Shown here: positions 1-7,653 of the stretch, one piece after another
How positions within the stretch are numbered: the stretch's first letter is position 1
How the letters are laid out: every line of letters begins with the position of its first letter
NCBI GenBank assembly: GCA_028705705.1
Contig: JAQWCZ010000030.1
Coordinates: 1-13,097 of the forward strand
Reading direction: 5' to 3'
Origin: Paludibacter sp.
Lineage (GTDB): Bacteria; Bacteroidota; Bacteroidia; Bacteroidales; Paludibacteraceae
Length of the DNA stretch: 13,097 bases
Translations under genes and position numbers: made by a program
Notes under the pieces: generated by a model
The model's database searches: none
Seen by the model: only the letters and a program-made list of their open reading frames with translations
What the model was told of the DNA's origin: nothing

Positions 1-1
1 C

Positions 2-2155
2 AATGTAAACGGAAACCTGGGACGTTCGGGTTACCTGATGTCATATCGTTATTTTGATCAGGCCGGATTAACGGTCGGCAATTCAACCGGGGAACAACGC
101 CACAACCTTCGTTTCAAAGTAGATTCCCGCTTGTTGGATAAAGTAGAAATCAGCACCAACATAGGTTACACCATGCGTAACATAGTTTCACCGGTTGGTT
201 CGCTTACCAGCGGAGGTGGAGCCATTTATACCGCCATGCGTATTGCCCCGAATGTACCGGTTTATTTTACCGATGGTTCATGGGCTTACGGAGGCGGGAA
301 TACCAATCCGGTAGCCATTTTATACGATGGGGGAAGTACTAATCTCGATGCGGATGAAATGTCGCTGATGAGTGTTGCAAAGATAGATTTATTAAAAGGA
401 TGGGATATTTCGGCAACATACAGCATTGTAAACAGGAATTCTCTTACTCAGGTATTGAGAAAATCAATTACCTTCACTAATCCTGAAACGCCTGAAACCC
501 CCTTATACATCTTCAATAATCCAAACAGTTTGAATAACAATGATGTTCGGCAACGACAACAAACCCTGATTATACAATCAAATTTCGAATTTGATATCGA
601 TAAACATAAAATCTCGGGTGTTGGTGGTTTTTCTCAGGAATGGTCGGTATTGAGACAGTTTGAAGGTTCCCGCATCAATTTGATTACCGAGCAGAACCCT
701 ACCCTCAACCTCGGTTCAAAAGAAGGGATGAGTAATACTGGTGGAGCATCGCAATGGGCTATCCGTTCCGGATTTGGCCGGTTAAATTACAATTACAATG
801 ACAGGTATCTGGTTGAGTTCAACTTGCGTTATGACCTCTCATCCCGTTTTCATAAATCAAACAGAGGAGGTTTATTTCCTTCTGTATCCGGTGCCTGGAG
901 GCTAAGTGAAGAATCTTTTATGCACTTCACCCGGGATGTTTTTGATAACATTAAATTACGCGCTTCATGGGGGATGTTGGGAAACCAATATGTTGGATCA
1001 ACTGATTATCCATATTTATCAGTACTCAACGAAGTGACCGGATTATCGGCTATTGGTACACAAGGCACTTCCGGTTACACACAAACCACACTTGCTAATC
1101 CATCGCTTACCTGGGAAAAAATTGACATGCTGGATGTTGGTTTCGATCTTACATTGCTTAAAAACAGGTTAAACATCACATTTGACTGGTACAATAAAAA
1201 CACCAAAGGTATTCTATTAAAACTCAATTATCCACATCAGATTGGAGCCAGTCCATCAGAACAAAATGTGGGAGCTGTAAACAATCGTGGATGGGAAGTA
1301 GATGTTTCCTGGCGCGATAGAATAGGGGAATTGTCGTATGGAATGTCTTTTAACCTATCGGATGTACAAAATAAAATCACTGATTTAGGTGAAACTTCAC
1401 CAGATTTAGGTTCATATCAAATTCGTCAGGTTGGAGATCCTATTGATGCATTTTATGGTTATATTGCTGAAGGACTGATGACTCCGGATGACTTCACGCT
1501 TTATGATGAATATGAAGATAAATATTATAGTCCGAAAGTGCCTGTAGTAATTGGTCCTGATTACCAACCCGGTGATATTAAATACAAAGACATCAATGGT
1601 CCGCAGGGTGTTCCCGATGGAAGAATATCACCTGAATACGACAGGGTTGTACTCGGCAGCGCCATTCCACGTTACACTTACAGCTTTAAAACAGATCTGA
1701 TGTATCAAAACATTGATTTTTCATTTGCTTTGCAAGGGGTTGGAGAAGCTGACGGATACCTGACCGGAACAGCTCGTCATGCCTTCCAGGACATGGCTGC
1801 TTATCCGCAGAAAATTCACCTGGAGCGCTACAACGTGGTTTCTAATCCAAATCCCAATGCAGCTTATCCAAGACTGACTTATAACACCAGTTTCAATCAG
1901 TCCACTTTCTCCACTTTTTGGATGGAAAATGCTTCTTATCTGCGACTTAAAAATGTTCAGTTAGGATATACCCTGCCGGTTGAAATCACAAAAAAGGCAA
2001 GAATTGAAAAATGCAGAATTTATGTATCCGGAGACAACCTGCTCACAATGAGTAATTTTTTCTATGCTTATGATCCGGAGACGCCGATTTCAAGTGGTGG
2101 ATATTATCCGCAAATCAAAACTTTTGTTGTCGGCGTAAACCTGACTTTTCAATAA
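2..2155 (+). CDS. SusC-like TonB-dependent outer-membrane transporter, C-terminal part (5' end outside the window)
   Basis: The reading frame is open from base 2 and no start is expected here; the Met codon at 38 is internal. 717 codons are visible. SusC-family proteins usually have about 1000-1100 residues, so the N-terminal carboxypeptidase-like domain and plug are missing because of the window edge, not through damage. What remains is beta-barrel: alternating aromatic and polar strands, a stretch reading NLGRSGYLMSYRYFDQAGL near the edge, SWGMLGNQ in the middle, and the C-terminal strands ASYLRLKNVQLGYTLP and VVGVNLTFQ. These last are hallmarks of the SusC/RagA family. The protein would sit in the outer membrane and import a substrate using TonB energy, with the SusD protein 32 bp downstream as its lid. 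The substrate cannot be read from this part. The family call is firm. Confidence 0.95.
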   Translation, partial: NVNGNLGRSGYLMSYRYFDQAGLTVGNSTGEQRHNLRFKVDSRLLDKVEISTNIGYTMRNIVSPVGSLTSGGGAIYTAMRIAPNVPVYFTDGSWAYGGGNTNPVAILYDGGSTNLDADEMSLMSVAKIDLLKGWDISATYSIVNRNSLTQVLRKSITFTNPETPETPLYIFNNPNSLNNNDVRQRQQTLIIQSNFEFDIDKHKISGVGGFSQEWSVLRQFEGSRINLITEQNPTLNLGSKEGMSNTGGASQWAIRSGFGRLNYNYNDRYLVEFNLRYDLSSRFHKSNRGGLFPSVSGAWRLSEESFMHFTRDVFDNIKLRASWGMLGNQYVGSTDYPYLSVLNEVTGLSAIGTQGTSGYTQTTLANPSLTWEKIDMLDVGFDLTLLKNRLNITFDWYNKNTKGILLKLNYPHQIGASPSEQNVGAVNNRGWEVDVSWRDRIGELSYGMSFNLSDVQNKITDLGETSPDLGSYQIRQVGDPIDAFYGYIAEGLMTPDDFTLYDEYEDKYYSPKVPVVIGPDYQPGDIKYKDINGPQGVPDGRISPEYDRVVLGSAIPRYTYSFKTDLMYQNIDFSFALQGVGEADGYLTGTARHAFQDMAAYPQKIHLERYNVVSNPNPNAAYPRLTYNTSFNQSTFSTFWMENASYLRLKNVQLGYTLPVEITKKARIEKCRIYVSGDNLLTMSNFFYAYDPETPISSGGYYPQIKTFVVGVNLTFQ

Positions 2156-2187
2156 ATAATACTGAGTAATTTAAATAACATACAGTT

Positions 2188-3873
2188 ATGAAAAAGTACA
2201 TAATTATATTATTCTCCATATTCACGATACTGTCCTGTAATGATGATTTCCTGGAAAGACCACCATTTGACACACTTACCAACGACAATTTCTGGCAGAG
2301 TGAAACGCATCTGGTCAGTGCTGCTAATGCATTGTACACCGCCATGAACGGAAAAGATCTGTTAAATATGGTTGAATCAATGGGTGAGATGGCTCCCTGG
2401 TCTATCACCACCGCATATCGTACCATTGGAGGAGGAAATTATTCGACTGATATTTCACAGATAAACAATATCTGGATCAGGGCATATTACAATATCGGAC
2501 GTTGTAATTATTTCTTAAACAATTACAAGCGGGCCGTTTCAGTTTCTGAAAGCATCCGGGAACGATATGCAGCAGAAGCTTATTTTTTCAGGGCTTATGA
2601 CTACTGGGTATTGACCTCTCTTTTCGGAGATGTACCTTACATCACAAAGGAGCTGAATGTAAACTCTCCGGATGTGTATCGGGGTCGGGACGAGAGAGCT
2701 GTAATTATTGATAGTATTACTGCTGATCTGGAAAAGACATACCAAAATTTACCGGCATTCATTGCTCCTGCTTCTGCTCAGTTCGGGCGCATTTCACAGG
2801 GTGCTGCGCTGACTTTATTATCACGAATTTACCTTTACAACGAACAGTGGGACAAAGCTGCCAGTGCGGCCAAAAGGGCTATGGGACTTGGGTACGAACT
2901 TTATTCAACCGGCAATCCGGCGAATGACTACCGCAACCTCTTTAATTTTACCGGCAGGGCATCACGTATAAGTACCAACAAGGAAACCATCCTGGCTTAC
3001 GTGTTCAATTTTGACCTGGGAGATGATGCCCAAACTTCACATAACCTGTCACGCGAACTTTGGGTGCCAAACGATTACTCGCGATTTGCTCCGACAAAAA
3101 GAATGATAGAAACCTGGCTTACTATTGATGGAAATATATGGAATCCAGCAACCGTGAACACTTATGAAGAAGTGTTTGAAAACCGTGATCCAAGAATGAA
3201 ACAATCCATCCTACCTCCCAACACACCATGGGAAGGAAGAAAAGATGGAAATCCGAATAATACCAACCCATCCATGTTTACTTATCCGAAATTTTCCAAT
3301 GATAAAGACGGATGCATGACTTATTCAGGATATTACCTTTATAAATATGTTGAACCAACGAAAGTGGGTCAGGTTAGTCAGGACGATAACGACATCATTT
3401 TCTTCCGTTATGCTGAAGTTTTACTAAACTACGTTGAAGCCCGTGAACGCGCAGGTGCTGTTACCCAGCCTACACTCGACAGTACCATCAACCTGTTGAG
3501 AGACCGGGTTGGCATGGTACACCTGACCCTGTCAAACATACCCGCTGGTTCCGATTTACGCACAGAAATCAGGAGAGAAAGAACCGTGGAACTGTTTTTT
3601 GAAGGACACAGGTACTTCGACTTAATTCGCTGGAGAGAAGCAGATGTGCTGGGTAAGGATTTACTTGGAGTAAACCGTCGCTGGCTTGACCCAAACAAAT
3701 TGCCAGATGGAATATTAAAAACCCTAAAATGGAAAAATGAAGGTGGTGAACAATATCTGATCATTGAATCCGGCAGGACATTCAATCCGGCTAAACATTA
3801 CTTATTATCTTTGCCATTTACTCAAATGCAACGCAATCCAAATCTTCGACCCAATAATCCGGGTTGGGATTGA
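2188..3873 (+). CDS. SusD/RagB-family surface lipoprotein (substrate-binding partner of SusC)
   Basis: 561 residues, the usual SusD size. The N-terminus is a lipoprotein signal peptide ending in TILSC, with C17 as the lipidated residue, followed by the typical NDDFLERPP. The N-terminal SusD-like domain shows tetratricopeptide-like helices, including GRISQGAALTLLSRIYLY and the following helix around residues 205-230. The C-terminal SusD/RagB domain has FFRYAEVLLNYVEARERAG, IRRERTVELFFEGHRYFDL and the ending NPNLRPNNPGWD, all classic for the family. It should be tethered to the outer leaflet of the outer membrane and cap the SusC barrel. It follows susC by 32 bp, so the two are almost certainly cotranscribed. 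The ligand is not predictable from the sequence. The ATG at 2188 is chosen because it gives the complete signal peptide. Confidence 0.96.
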   Translation: MKKYIIILFSIFTILSCNDDFLERPPFDTLTNDNFWQSETHLVSAANALYTAMNGKDLLNMVESMGEMAPWSITTAYRTIGGGNYSTDISQINNIWIRAYYNIGRCNYFLNNYKRAVSVSESIRERYAAEAYFFRAYDYWVLTSLFGDVPYITKELNVNSPDVYRGRDERAVIIDSITADLEKTYQNLPAFIAPASAQFGRISQGAALTLLSRIYLYNEQWDKAASAAKRAMGLGYELYSTGNPANDYRNLFNFTGRASRISTNKETILAYVFNFDLGDDAQTSHNLSRELWVPNDYSRFAPTKRMIETWLTIDGNIWNPATVNTYEEVFENRDPRMKQSILPPNTPWEGRKDGNPNNTNPSMFTYPKFSNDKDGCMTYSGYYLYKYVEPTKVGQVSQDDNDIIFFRYAEVLLNYVEARERAGAVTQPTLDSTINLLRDRVGMVHLTLSNIPAGSDLRTEIRRERTVELFFEGHRYFDLIRWREADVLGKDLLGVNRRWLDPNKLPDGILKTLKWKNEGGEQYLIIESGRTFNPAKHYLLSLPFTQMQRNPNLRPNNPGWD

Positions 3874-3880
3874 TAAAATT

Positions 3881-3915
3881 CAGACCTGTCAGGTTTTTAA
3901 AACCTGACAGGTCTG
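3881..3915. repeat. Perfect 17-bp intergenic inverted repeat, nested palindrome (REP-like or stem-loop)
   Basis: The arms CAGACCTGTCAGGTTTT (3881-3897) and AAAACCTGACAGGTCTG (3899-3915) are exact reverse complements around a single T at 3898. Each arm also holds its own odd palindrome: ACCTG-T-CAGGT at 3884-3894 and ACCTG-A-CAGGT at 3902-3912. It starts 7 bp after the susD stop and ends 17 bp before the next ATG. As RNA it would form a very stable hairpin, which could attenuate transcription or protect susCD mRNA from 3' decay. From memory, palindromes of this general form recur between genes of many Bacteroidetes; I could not check copy number. There is no following T-run, so it is not a classical terminator. 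Confidence 0.85.
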
Positions 3916-3932
3916 GCAAAAACGAACGATAT

Positions 3933-4703
3933 ATGATATTAAACAAAAACATATTACTGATTCTCTGGGTAATCATTTCACCCGCTTTTATGGCACAGAA
4001 CTTATCACTTCGTGTGATATCGATGAATATGAAGGAAGGAGGAAAACCTGCTAATTTCGACGCGAATGCTTACAGTGACTTCATTCGTCAGTACAATCCC
4101 GACGTAGTGGTTTTCCAGGAAATGGATAATTTCACTACCCGAAACGGAAACAAAGACTTATTAACGGAAATGGCGGTTAAGCTGGGGATGTTTCCCTATT
4201 ACGGGAAAGCATTTACATATGCATCCGGAGATATCGGCAATGCCATCTTATCCAAATATCCGTTTTACAACGCACGCACCATCGCGACAAAACCGACAGG
4301 AGCCAGTGAAATGAGAGCTTGCTCATGGATAGATCTGATGATGCCGGATAAACGGAAAGTCAGGGTGGCCGTAACTCACCTCGATGTTTCGAGCGATGAA
4401 CAGGTACGTGTCAGTATGCTGGCAACCATCAATACAAACATATTGACTAACAACGAACTTCCTACCTTGTTAATAGGAGACTTCAATGCAACTCCGGATT
4501 CTGATACCATGAATTATGCTAAATTCAAATGGCAGGATATCGGTGAGGGTACCGGTAACACCATATCCAGTACGAACCCGACGAAACGCATTGATTATGT
4601 AATGGGTTATCCTAAAACCTGGATCAGAAAAAGTTATGAAATCGTATGTAACCCGGGCTTATCCGACCATTGTTTTATCGTGGCTGATGTCGAACACCTG
4701 TAA
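3933..4703 (+). CDS. Exported endonuclease/exonuclease/phosphatase (EEP) superfamily hydrolase, copy 1
   Basis: 256 residues. The EEP fold (DNase I, neutral sphingomyelinase, inositol-polyphosphate phosphatase) is a metal-dependent phosphoesterase, and its motifs appear in order: N32 in VISMNM, metal-binding E63 in FQEMD, GNAILSKYP at 102-110, H149 in THLD, D183 and N185 in GDFNATPDS, D221 in RIDYV, and the catalytic SDH at 244-246. A signal peptide runs to about MAQ (residue 22) with no lipobox, so the protein is probably periplasmic or secreted. I chose the ATG at 3933 because it gives a clean signal peptide; an upstream TTG at 3864 would overlap susD and translate through the palindrome. 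The usual proline after SDH (SDHxP) is replaced here (SDHCFI). The substrate could be a phospholipid headgroup, a phosphorylated glycan or nucleic acid. The fold is sure, the specificity is not. Confidence 0.9.
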   Translation: MILNKNILLILWVIISPAFMAQNLSLRVISMNMKEGGKPANFDANAYSDFIRQYNPDVVVFQEMDNFTTRNGNKDLLTEMAVKLGMFPYYGKAFTYASGDIGNAILSKYPFYNARTIATKPTGASEMRACSWIDLMMPDKRKVRVAVTHLDVSSDEQVRVSMLATINTNILTNNELPTLLIGDFNATPDSDTMNYAKFKWQDIGEGTGNTISSTNPTKRIDYVMGYPKTWIRKSYEIVCNPGLSDHCFIVADVEHL

Positions 4704-4713
4704 TGAATAAGAA

Positions 4714-5502
4714 ATGAAAAATATACAATTTAAATACATCGCTTTACTGCTCGTTGGCATCACCTGCTTTACTTTTTCCTGTAAAGATCCGGTTGTGGTT
4801 GATGAAGGTTATGAAGCTCCGGCTCCTCCTTCAGAAATTAACAATCGTAATACATTCACTGTCGAATTTTACTCACGACTGAATGAGGAGACCTTGTTTC
4901 AGGACAATGAAATTGATTTGGTTGTCAATCATATAAACAATACTACTACTTCTCTGGCTTATTTATTTGATCGGTCGGATGCTTTTATTGGACAGACTTC
5001 TCCCGTCGTGGAAATAGGCTGGCGAACAAGAACCAAATCATTCTTCGTGCAAAACACTTTAAATGAAAGCTTCGTGCAGGGAACAGGAATGATCGTTCGA
5101 CCTATTATCAACGTTTTTGAAGGCGCTGCTATTCCCGACACCTTGTTTGTCGGCGGGTGTACCCTGATGGCGCCATTAGGGAATCCGGTTGTTGTTGCGT
5201 TGATAACATGTAAACTTGATGATAAAATGCAATTCCCTGCTTTAGTCAAAATACTTGGAGATGGATTAAAAACCAACAAAATTATGATTGGCACGGTTAA
5301 ACAAAACATAAGCGCTGAAATGAAAGAATATCTGAAATACCACCTGAAAGATTTCAGGTTATCGTTTTACGCAACCAATACAGCAGGTAAAAACCGTGAG
5401 ATTTTCATCCTGACACCGGTCAGTTTTGTTGCCAGGGAAGTGGTATCGAACAACATCGGTAACCTGCCTATGTATCAGTGTAAAATTGAATATTTAAATT
5501 AA
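4714..5502 (+). CDS. Lipoprotein of unknown family, between two EEP hydrolase genes
   Basis: 262 residues, family not recognised. Visible: a lysine-containing N-terminus, a hydrophobic stretch and a lipobox-like TFSC with C23 as the likely lipidated residue, then a short proline-rich linker (EAPAPPSE, about 34-41). The rest is rich in beta-prone segments with no enzymatic motif I can identify, and a lysine/tyrosine-rich helical patch sits at about 202-214. It begins 10 bp after the first EEP gene and ends 12 bp before the second, so it is very probably translated with them. Its place in a SusCD cluster suggests a surface or periplasmic binding or accessory protein, as SusE/SusF-like proteins are in other loci, but there is no clear sequence evidence for that. 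The existence of the gene is firm, the role is open. Confidence 0.85.
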   Translation: MKNIQFKYIALLLVGITCFTFSCKDPVVVDEGYEAPAPPSEINNRNTFTVEFYSRLNEETLFQDNEIDLVVNHINNTTTSLAYLFDRSDAFIGQTSPVVEIGWRTRTKSFFVQNTLNESFVQGTGMIVRPIINVFEGAAIPDTLFVGGCTLMAPLGNPVVVALITCKLDDKMQFPALVKILGDGLKTNKIMIGTVKQNISAEMKEYLKYHLKDFRLSFYATNTAGKNREIFILTPVSFVAREVVSNNIGNLPMYQCKIEYLN

Positions 5503-5514
5503 AAAGATAATAAT

Positions 5515-6288
5515 ATGAGATTCAGAAAGTTATTTTTAGCATTAACCATTGCATGCTGCGCGGCTTTATCAGCGCAAATAACCGAATTAAACGTGATGTC
5601 CTTTAACCTGCGTTTCGGCGAACTGTCTTCGTTGGAGGAGATGGCATCCTATATCAGCCAGCAACAACCCGACATTGTTGCGCTCCAGGAATGCGACTGG
5701 AAAACAACTCGCGAACGTGCACCCAAACAAGCCGGGAAAGCTTTTGTAAACGAATTAGCCTATCATACGGGCATGTTTGGCATTTATGGTAAAGCCATTG
5801 ATTACAGAGGTGGATATTACGGCGTTGGAATCCTTTCAAAATATCCTGTTATCAAAAGTGAACGGGTTCTACTCCCCAATTCCAATCCAAAAAACGAACA
5901 ACGTACGATGTTAATTGCTGAAATCGAAATGCCGGACCAATCCGTGCTCACCTTTATTTCCACACACCTCGAAGTATCTTCAGCCCAAGCAAGAAAAGAA
6001 CAAATCAGGTTTATCAACAAAAGAATCAGAAAAATCAAAACACCCATTATCCTGGCCGGTGACCTGAATGCCACACCGACTTCCGAAGAAATTCAGCAAG
6101 GTTTTACCAAGTGGTTCAATGCCACTGATACCGTGTTGACTTTTTCGACCATGAAACCGGGAATCAAAATAGATTATATCTACGGATATCCGAAAGAGAC
6201 ATTCAGTTTAGTTAAAACAGCGGTCGATACTGAATGTAAGCTGTCAGACCATTTCCCGGTATCCTCAGTCATCCGTCTGAAAAAATAA
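5515..6288 (+). CDS. Exported endonuclease/exonuclease/phosphatase (EEP) superfamily hydrolase, copy 2
   Basis: 257 residues with the full EEP motif set: N31 in VMSFNLR, metal-binding E59 in LQECD, GVGILSKYP at 103-111, H151 in THLE, D183 and N185 in GDLNATP, D220 in KIDYIYGYP and SDHFPV starting at 244. D183, N185 and SDH 244-246 fall at exactly the same numbers as in the other EEP protein of this cluster, and both share MF-x-x-YGKA and ILSKYP, so the two are paralogs of similar architecture. A Sec signal peptide ends near SAQ (20/21) with no lipobox at the cleavage site. The expected activity is Mg-dependent phosphoester hydrolysis outside the cytoplasm. This copy keeps the canonical SDHxP. 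It carries a charged insertion around residues 62-75 (WKTTRERAPKQAGK) where copy 1 is different, perhaps a substrate-specificity loop. Confidence 0.92.
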   Translation: MRFRKLFLALTIACCAALSAQITELNVMSFNLRFGELSSLEEMASYISQQQPDIVALQECDWKTTRERAPKQAGKAFVNELAYHTGMFGIYGKAIDYRGGYYGVGILSKYPVIKSERVLLPNSNPKNEQRTMLIAEIEMPDQSVLTFISTHLEVSSAQARKEQIRFINKRIRKIKTPIILAGDLNATPTSEEIQQGFTKWFNATDTVLTFSTMKPGIKIDYIYGYPKETFSLVKTAVDTECKLSDHFPVSSVIRLKK

Positions 6289-6331
6289 ACAGTTAATCAT
6301 ATAACATCAATCAACAATAAAAATTATCATC

Positions 6332-7597
6332 ATGAAAAAACTTAATTTTGTATTTCTGAGTATTTTAATTGCTACGACGACCCTGTTTGTAGCCTGCGAC
6401 AAAGATGAGATCAAAGAAGCAAATGTACAGTTCGCACTGGATCAAACAAGTTTTGAATCACTGACCTTTGCTAGTGCAGTTGAGATTACCGGAACAGTAA
6501 CCGCCGACAAACCCATAACTGGAATATTCTTCACCGGAGTAAAACAGGAAAACAAAAGCTATACTGCCAAAGGAGATGCACAAGAATACCTGGCCAAAGG
6601 TGCTTCTACTGTCAACCTGAATATGGAGTATTTTGTCGACAGCAAGGAAATCAGTCACATTGAAGTAAAAGTGGTGGTGGGCGATGCATCAAAAAGTGCA
6701 TACATCCCCGTAACCACGGTTACCGGCGAAGCCAAAGGTTCGGCTTTCGTGGGACAAGTTATTTTACGTGCCGACACATTGGTGTGGAATGCTGAAAATA
6801 TGCCGGATGTGTACACTACGCCCAACACCGGCGCCTTGGCCAACACACCATCATTCTTCTCGATTCATGGAACTGAAATTAACGGTGAGATAAAACATGT
6901 CCTCTCAGCCGATGAACTACGTTCGGTACAGGGACAGAATGGTAGTTTCTGTTTTCTGAATGTGTTACAGAACACAGCCAACAAAGCCTATATCGGTAGT
7001 CAGCGCGGTTATATGTTCTCCAATCTATGGACATCTCAACTGGGAGGAGGAACCACCGGTCGTCAGTGTGACTTATATGAAATCGGTGGAAATGCTATTC
7101 GTCAGGCGAATATTGATACCACCCAGTTTAAAATTATTGCCGGTTCATGGATAGGAGGTGACTGGAACGAAGCCCGCTATAAGTTTGTGGATTCACTTTT
7201 CCTTGTAATCAACGATGAAGCCACAACTGAAGCAGCAAAATTGAAGGCTTACTATCAATTAGGTAAAATTCAGACCACACTTGATAACTCAACCCTGGGC
7301 GAACAAAACAACCCAACAACCCTAAGTCCGCAAAATTATGCACGCAGAAGGACGAATGCAGGAACTTCTGGTACCAGTGCAATGGCTGAAAACTATCGTG
7401 CGGGTGACTATATCATCCTGAAAAACACCAAAGGCGGTAAATTATATTACGGCATCATGCAAATTGTACAAATGTATGATGATACACAAACATTTGTAAA
7501 TGTGGAAGGAGTAGGACAAAAAATCGGACAGGAAGAAGCCAAACAACTATTCCACAAACCACTGATTTTAAATATCAAAGTACAGACTCAGTTATAA
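6332..7597 (+). CDS. Putative surface lipoprotein, unrecognised, with an Ig-like N-terminal region
   Basis: 421 residues. The signal peptide ends in a good lipobox (FVAC, C22) followed by DKDE; such acidic residues after the cysteine resemble the export signal of surface lipoproteins in Bacteroides-type cells. Residues about 28-125 look like a beta-sandwich module (alternating hydrophobic strands, SAVEITGTVTADKPITGIFF), comparable to the linker domains of surface glycan-binding proteins. The C-terminal 290 residues contain aromatic and glycine-rich stretches such as GSWIGGDWNEARYKF and end in a beta-rich part (YIILKNTKGGKLYYGIMQI). No catalytic motif is recognised. It is the last gene of the exported group, 43 bp after the second EEP gene, a position often held by surface binding proteins. 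Function is inferred from position and targeting only. Confidence 0.85.
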   Translation: MKKLNFVFLSILIATTTLFVACDKDEIKEANVQFALDQTSFESLTFASAVEITGTVTADKPITGIFFTGVKQENKSYTAKGDAQEYLAKGASTVNLNMEYFVDSKEISHIEVKVVVGDASKSAYIPVTTVTGEAKGSAFVGQVILRADTLVWNAENMPDVYTTPNTGALANTPSFFSIHGTEINGEIKHVLSADELRSVQGQNGSFCFLNVLQNTANKAYIGSQRGYMFSNLWTSQLGGGTTGRQCDLYEIGGNAIRQANIDTTQFKIIAGSWIGGDWNEARYKFVDSLFLVINDEATTEAAKLKAYYQLGKIQTTLDNSTLGEQNNPTTLSPQNYARRRTNAGTSGTSAMAENYRAGDYIILKNTKGGKLYYGIMQIVQMYDDTQTFVNVEGVGQKIGQEEAKQLFHKPLILNIKVQTQL

Positions 7598-7653
7598 AGT
7601 AGATTCGTGTTTAGTTAACAAGTGCAGGTTCGTGTCATTTTGAATCAATTATT

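Noticed and set aside
3864..3932. TTG-initiated N-terminal extension of the first EEP protein overlapping susD
   Set aside because: It would translate through the palindrome and hide the signal peptide; the ATG at 3933 gives a normal exported protein.
5342..5359. 8-bp inverted repeat ACCTGAAA/TTTCAGGT within the unknown lipoprotein gene
   Set aside because: It lies inside a coding region, is short, and resembles the intergenic palindrome only by ACCTG/CAGGT ends; chance is enough.
7604..7635. Direct repeat TTCGTGT (7604-7610 and 7629-7635) upstream of the permease, and a weak TCATTTTG -7-like box
   Set aside because: Seven bases twice in a short gap is weak, the -7 box has one mismatch and there is no -33 element.
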